A DNA stretch of 6,840 nt from JANWKQ01 sp040376605 (GTDB lineage: Bacteria > Bacteroidota > Bacteroidia > CAIKAF01): NCBI GenBank assembly GCA_040376605.1, contig JBEIQI010000168.1:1-6840 (forward strand), given 5' to 3'. The position numbers were made by a program, and so were the translations under genes. Position 1 is the stretch's first letter. Every line of letters starts with the position of its first letter. Below, in pieces: positions 5,146-6,840 of the stretch. The notes under the pieces were generated by a model. That model saw nothing but the letters and a program-made list of their open reading frames with translations. It was not told the DNA's origin and searched no databases.

Positions 5146-6840
5146 TTTAATAGAAACTGTAATAAAATTAAACCTATCACCGAAATTGTCATGATAAATA
5201 AATACAATCCAATATTCCCTGACTGAATTTTACGAATAGCTTCACCACTGCTAATTGCAGTAATACCTGTAAGGTTCACAATTTTATCAATCACCTTGGA
5301 ATCGATAAAATATAGAACTTTTGAAAGGAAATTAATAGGAGCCTTAAAGAAGAAATCATAGATTTCATCTAAATAGAATTTACGGTATACCATTTTGGTA
5401 AAGAAGTTCATTTCATCTTCACTCGACTCTGGTAATGTGTTTTTCTTGATATACATCCACCAGGCAAATAACCATACCAATAAGGCTCCACCAACAGCAA
5501 TTCCAACAAGCATAAATATGGTAGATTCCGCCATTTCATGAGGAGTCTCCATAAATATATGCTTACCTAAATAATCGTGCAACCAATGGTTAACTCCCAA
5601 ATAATGAGGTAAGCCAATAGACCCGGCAATGATAGAAAACAAGGCCAGAATCATTAACGGAATGGTAATGACTTTTGGAGATTCATGAAGATGATGTTTT
5701 GCTTCTTCGGTTCCGCGGTATGAACCATGAAACACCAAATAAAACAATCTAAACATATAAAATACTGTAAGTAAAGAAGCGAATTGAACCAATCCATAGG
5801 CCAAAGGATTATGAGCAAAAACATGTTCTAAAATTTCATCTTTGGAAAAGAAACCGGCAAAAGGAGGTATCCCGGATATCGCCAATGTTCCAATTAAAAA
5901 TACCCCGCAGGTAACTGGAATATATTTCTTTAAACCACCCATTTTCCGGATATCCTGTTCGCCTGACATTGCATGAATTACAGATCCTGCACCTAGGAAT
6001 AACAATGCTTTAAAAAATGCATGCGTTGTTAAATGGAAAAATGAACTTATCGGAGCATGCGCACCTAAGGCCACAAACAGTAATCCTAATTGTGAAACGG
6101 TTGAATAGGCAAGTACTTTTTTAATATCATTTTGTTTAACACCAATGATGGCGCCAATTAAACAAGTCGCCACTCCAATCCATAATATGGTTTCCATGGT
6201 GATTGGTGCCATAGTAAACATGGCAAAATTCCTTATAACCATATAAATTCCCGCTGTTACCATGGTTGCTGCATGTATTAATGCAGAAACTGGTGTTGGG
6301 CCCGCCATGGCATCTGGTAGCCAGGTTAATAATGGCAGCTGTGCAGATTTTCCGGTTGCTGCCAAAAACAATAATAAGGTGATGATGGTAATTTCCCGAA
6401 CATCAATTGCCCCTGATTGAGCTATCGTATTTACGGCATCAAATTCAATGGTTCTGAATAAACGAAAAATGTAGAACATGGCAATTACCAAACCTACATC
6501 TCCTATCCTATTCATTACGAAAGCTTTTTTGGCCGCTAGGTTATATGCATTTTTATCAGACCAGAACCCTATGAGCAAATAAGAGCAAAGACCTACCCCT
6601 TCCCAACCAATAAACATTAACAAAAAGTTGCTTCCGGTAACCAGAAAAATCATGAAGAATACAAATAGATTAAGGTAGGCGAAAAAACGCTGATAGGACT
6701 CATCGCCCTTCATATAACCAATAGAATAAATATGAATCAAAGATCCAACACCGGTAATAATTAATAACATGATATTAGAAAGATGATCAATGGTGAATGA
6801 AAAATTCAAATTCATATCACCCACATGAAACCAATGTGTA
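5142..6840 (-). CDS. nuoL: NADH-quinone oxidoreductase subunit L, 5' end missing
   Basis: The largest antiporter-like subunit of complex I, at the distal tip of the membrane arm. 565 residues are visible; the gene enters from the right edge. The visible start THWFHVGDMNLNFSF is internal family sequence, so the GTG at 6824 is not a start; by comparison with E. coli NuoL about 64 residues and the first helices lie outside. Numbering from the first complete codon, Glu80 in FIGWEGVGLCSYLLIGFW, Lys164 in AATGKSAQLPLLTWLPDAM and Lys333 in GFFSKDEIL match E. coli Glu144, Lys229 and Lys399. Also present are SALIHAATMVTAG (185-197) and AYSTVSQLGLL (244-254). The C-terminus has the long lateral amphipathic helix region that NuoL uses to clamp NuoM and NuoN, then a final membrane helix. 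The TGA overlaps the nuoM ATG by 4 bp. The promoter and the other nuo genes should lie beyond the right edge. Confidence 0.97.
   Translation of the reverse strand, partial: THWFHVGDMNLNFSFTIDHLSNIMLLIITGVGSLIHIYSIGYMKGDESYQRFFAYLNLFVFFMIFLVTGSNFLLMFIGWEGVGLCSYLLIGFWSDKNAYNLAAKKAFVMNRIGDVGLVIAMFYIFRLFRTIEFDAVNTIAQSGAIDVREITIITLLLFLAATGKSAQLPLLTWLPDAMAGPTPVSALIHAATMVTAGIYMVIRNFAMFTMAPITMETILWIGVATCLIGAIIGVKQNDIKKVLAYSTVSQLGLLFVALGAHAPISSFFHLTTHAFFKALLFLGAGSVIHAMSGEQDIRKMGGLKKYIPVTCGVFLIGTLAISGIPPFAGFFSKDEILEHVFAHNPLAYGLVQFASLLTVFYMFRLFYLVFHGSYRGTEEAKHHLHESPKVITIPLMILALFSIIAGSIGLPHYLGVNHWLHDYLGKHIFMETPHEMAESTIFMLVGIAVGGALLVWLFAWWMYIKKNTLPESSEDEMNFFTKMVYRKFYLDEIYDFFFKAPINFLSKVLYFIDSKVIDKIVNLTGITAISSGEAIRKIQSGNIGLYLFIMTISVIGLILLQFLLK

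Noticed and set aside
6822..6824. GTG as the start codon of nuoL
   Set aside because: Codons upstream of it to the window edge (THWFH) continue NuoL family sequence, so the gene is cut by the window and does not start here.
1..6840. Search for mobile elements, CRISPR arrays, tRNA or rRNA genes and a hidden defence or biosynthetic system
   Set aside because: No transposase, integrase, spaced direct repeats, cloverleaf or RNA gene was seen. Most of the window is explained by complex I, envelope and cold-shock genes.

Overview
The window looks like an ordinary chromosomal stretch of a Bacteroidota bacterium. The evidence is the A/T-rich sequence, promoter-like boxes of the Bacteroidota type (TTTG and TAnnTTTG) instead of -35/-10 boxes, little use of Shine-Dalgarno sites, Bacteroidota-style NuoL/M/N proteins, and a secreted LolA-like protein next to a VPS10/BNR-repeat protein. 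I cannot name a genus from the sequence alone.

Layout, left to right. Positions 1-1482 hold three genes on the minus strand: the first 64 codons of a secreted sortilin/BNR-repeat-like protein (1-192, running off the left edge), a periplasmic LolA-fold protein (231-1037), and an unrecognised cysteine-containing 125-residue protein (1105-1482) with a promoter-like sequence of its own. Positions 1483-1779 are a non-coding divergent region holding promoter candidates in both directions. A single-domain cold-shock protein lies on the plus strand at 1780-1971 and is followed by a strong intrinsic terminator (2001-2032). Positions 2033-2299 are a convergent intergenic gap with a small doubtful ORF and an inverted repeat. 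From 2300 to the right edge, on the minus strand, is the 3' end of a respiratory complex I operon in the order nuoL (5' end missing), nuoM, nuoN.

How the genes work together. NuoL, NuoM and NuoN are the three antiporter-like, proton-pumping membrane subunits of NADH:quinone oxidoreductase. They are packed with a 4-base overlap (nuoL/nuoM) and a 2-base gap (nuoM/nuoN), which points to one mRNA and coupled translation. The operon converges on the cold-shock gene. The two left-hand envelope genes probably share a transcript.

I found no mobile element, CRISPR array, tRNA, rRNA or recognisable new system. The items most worth checking are the orphan cysteine-containing gene and an 18-bp perfect palindrome that overlaps the annotated start of the LolA-like gene.
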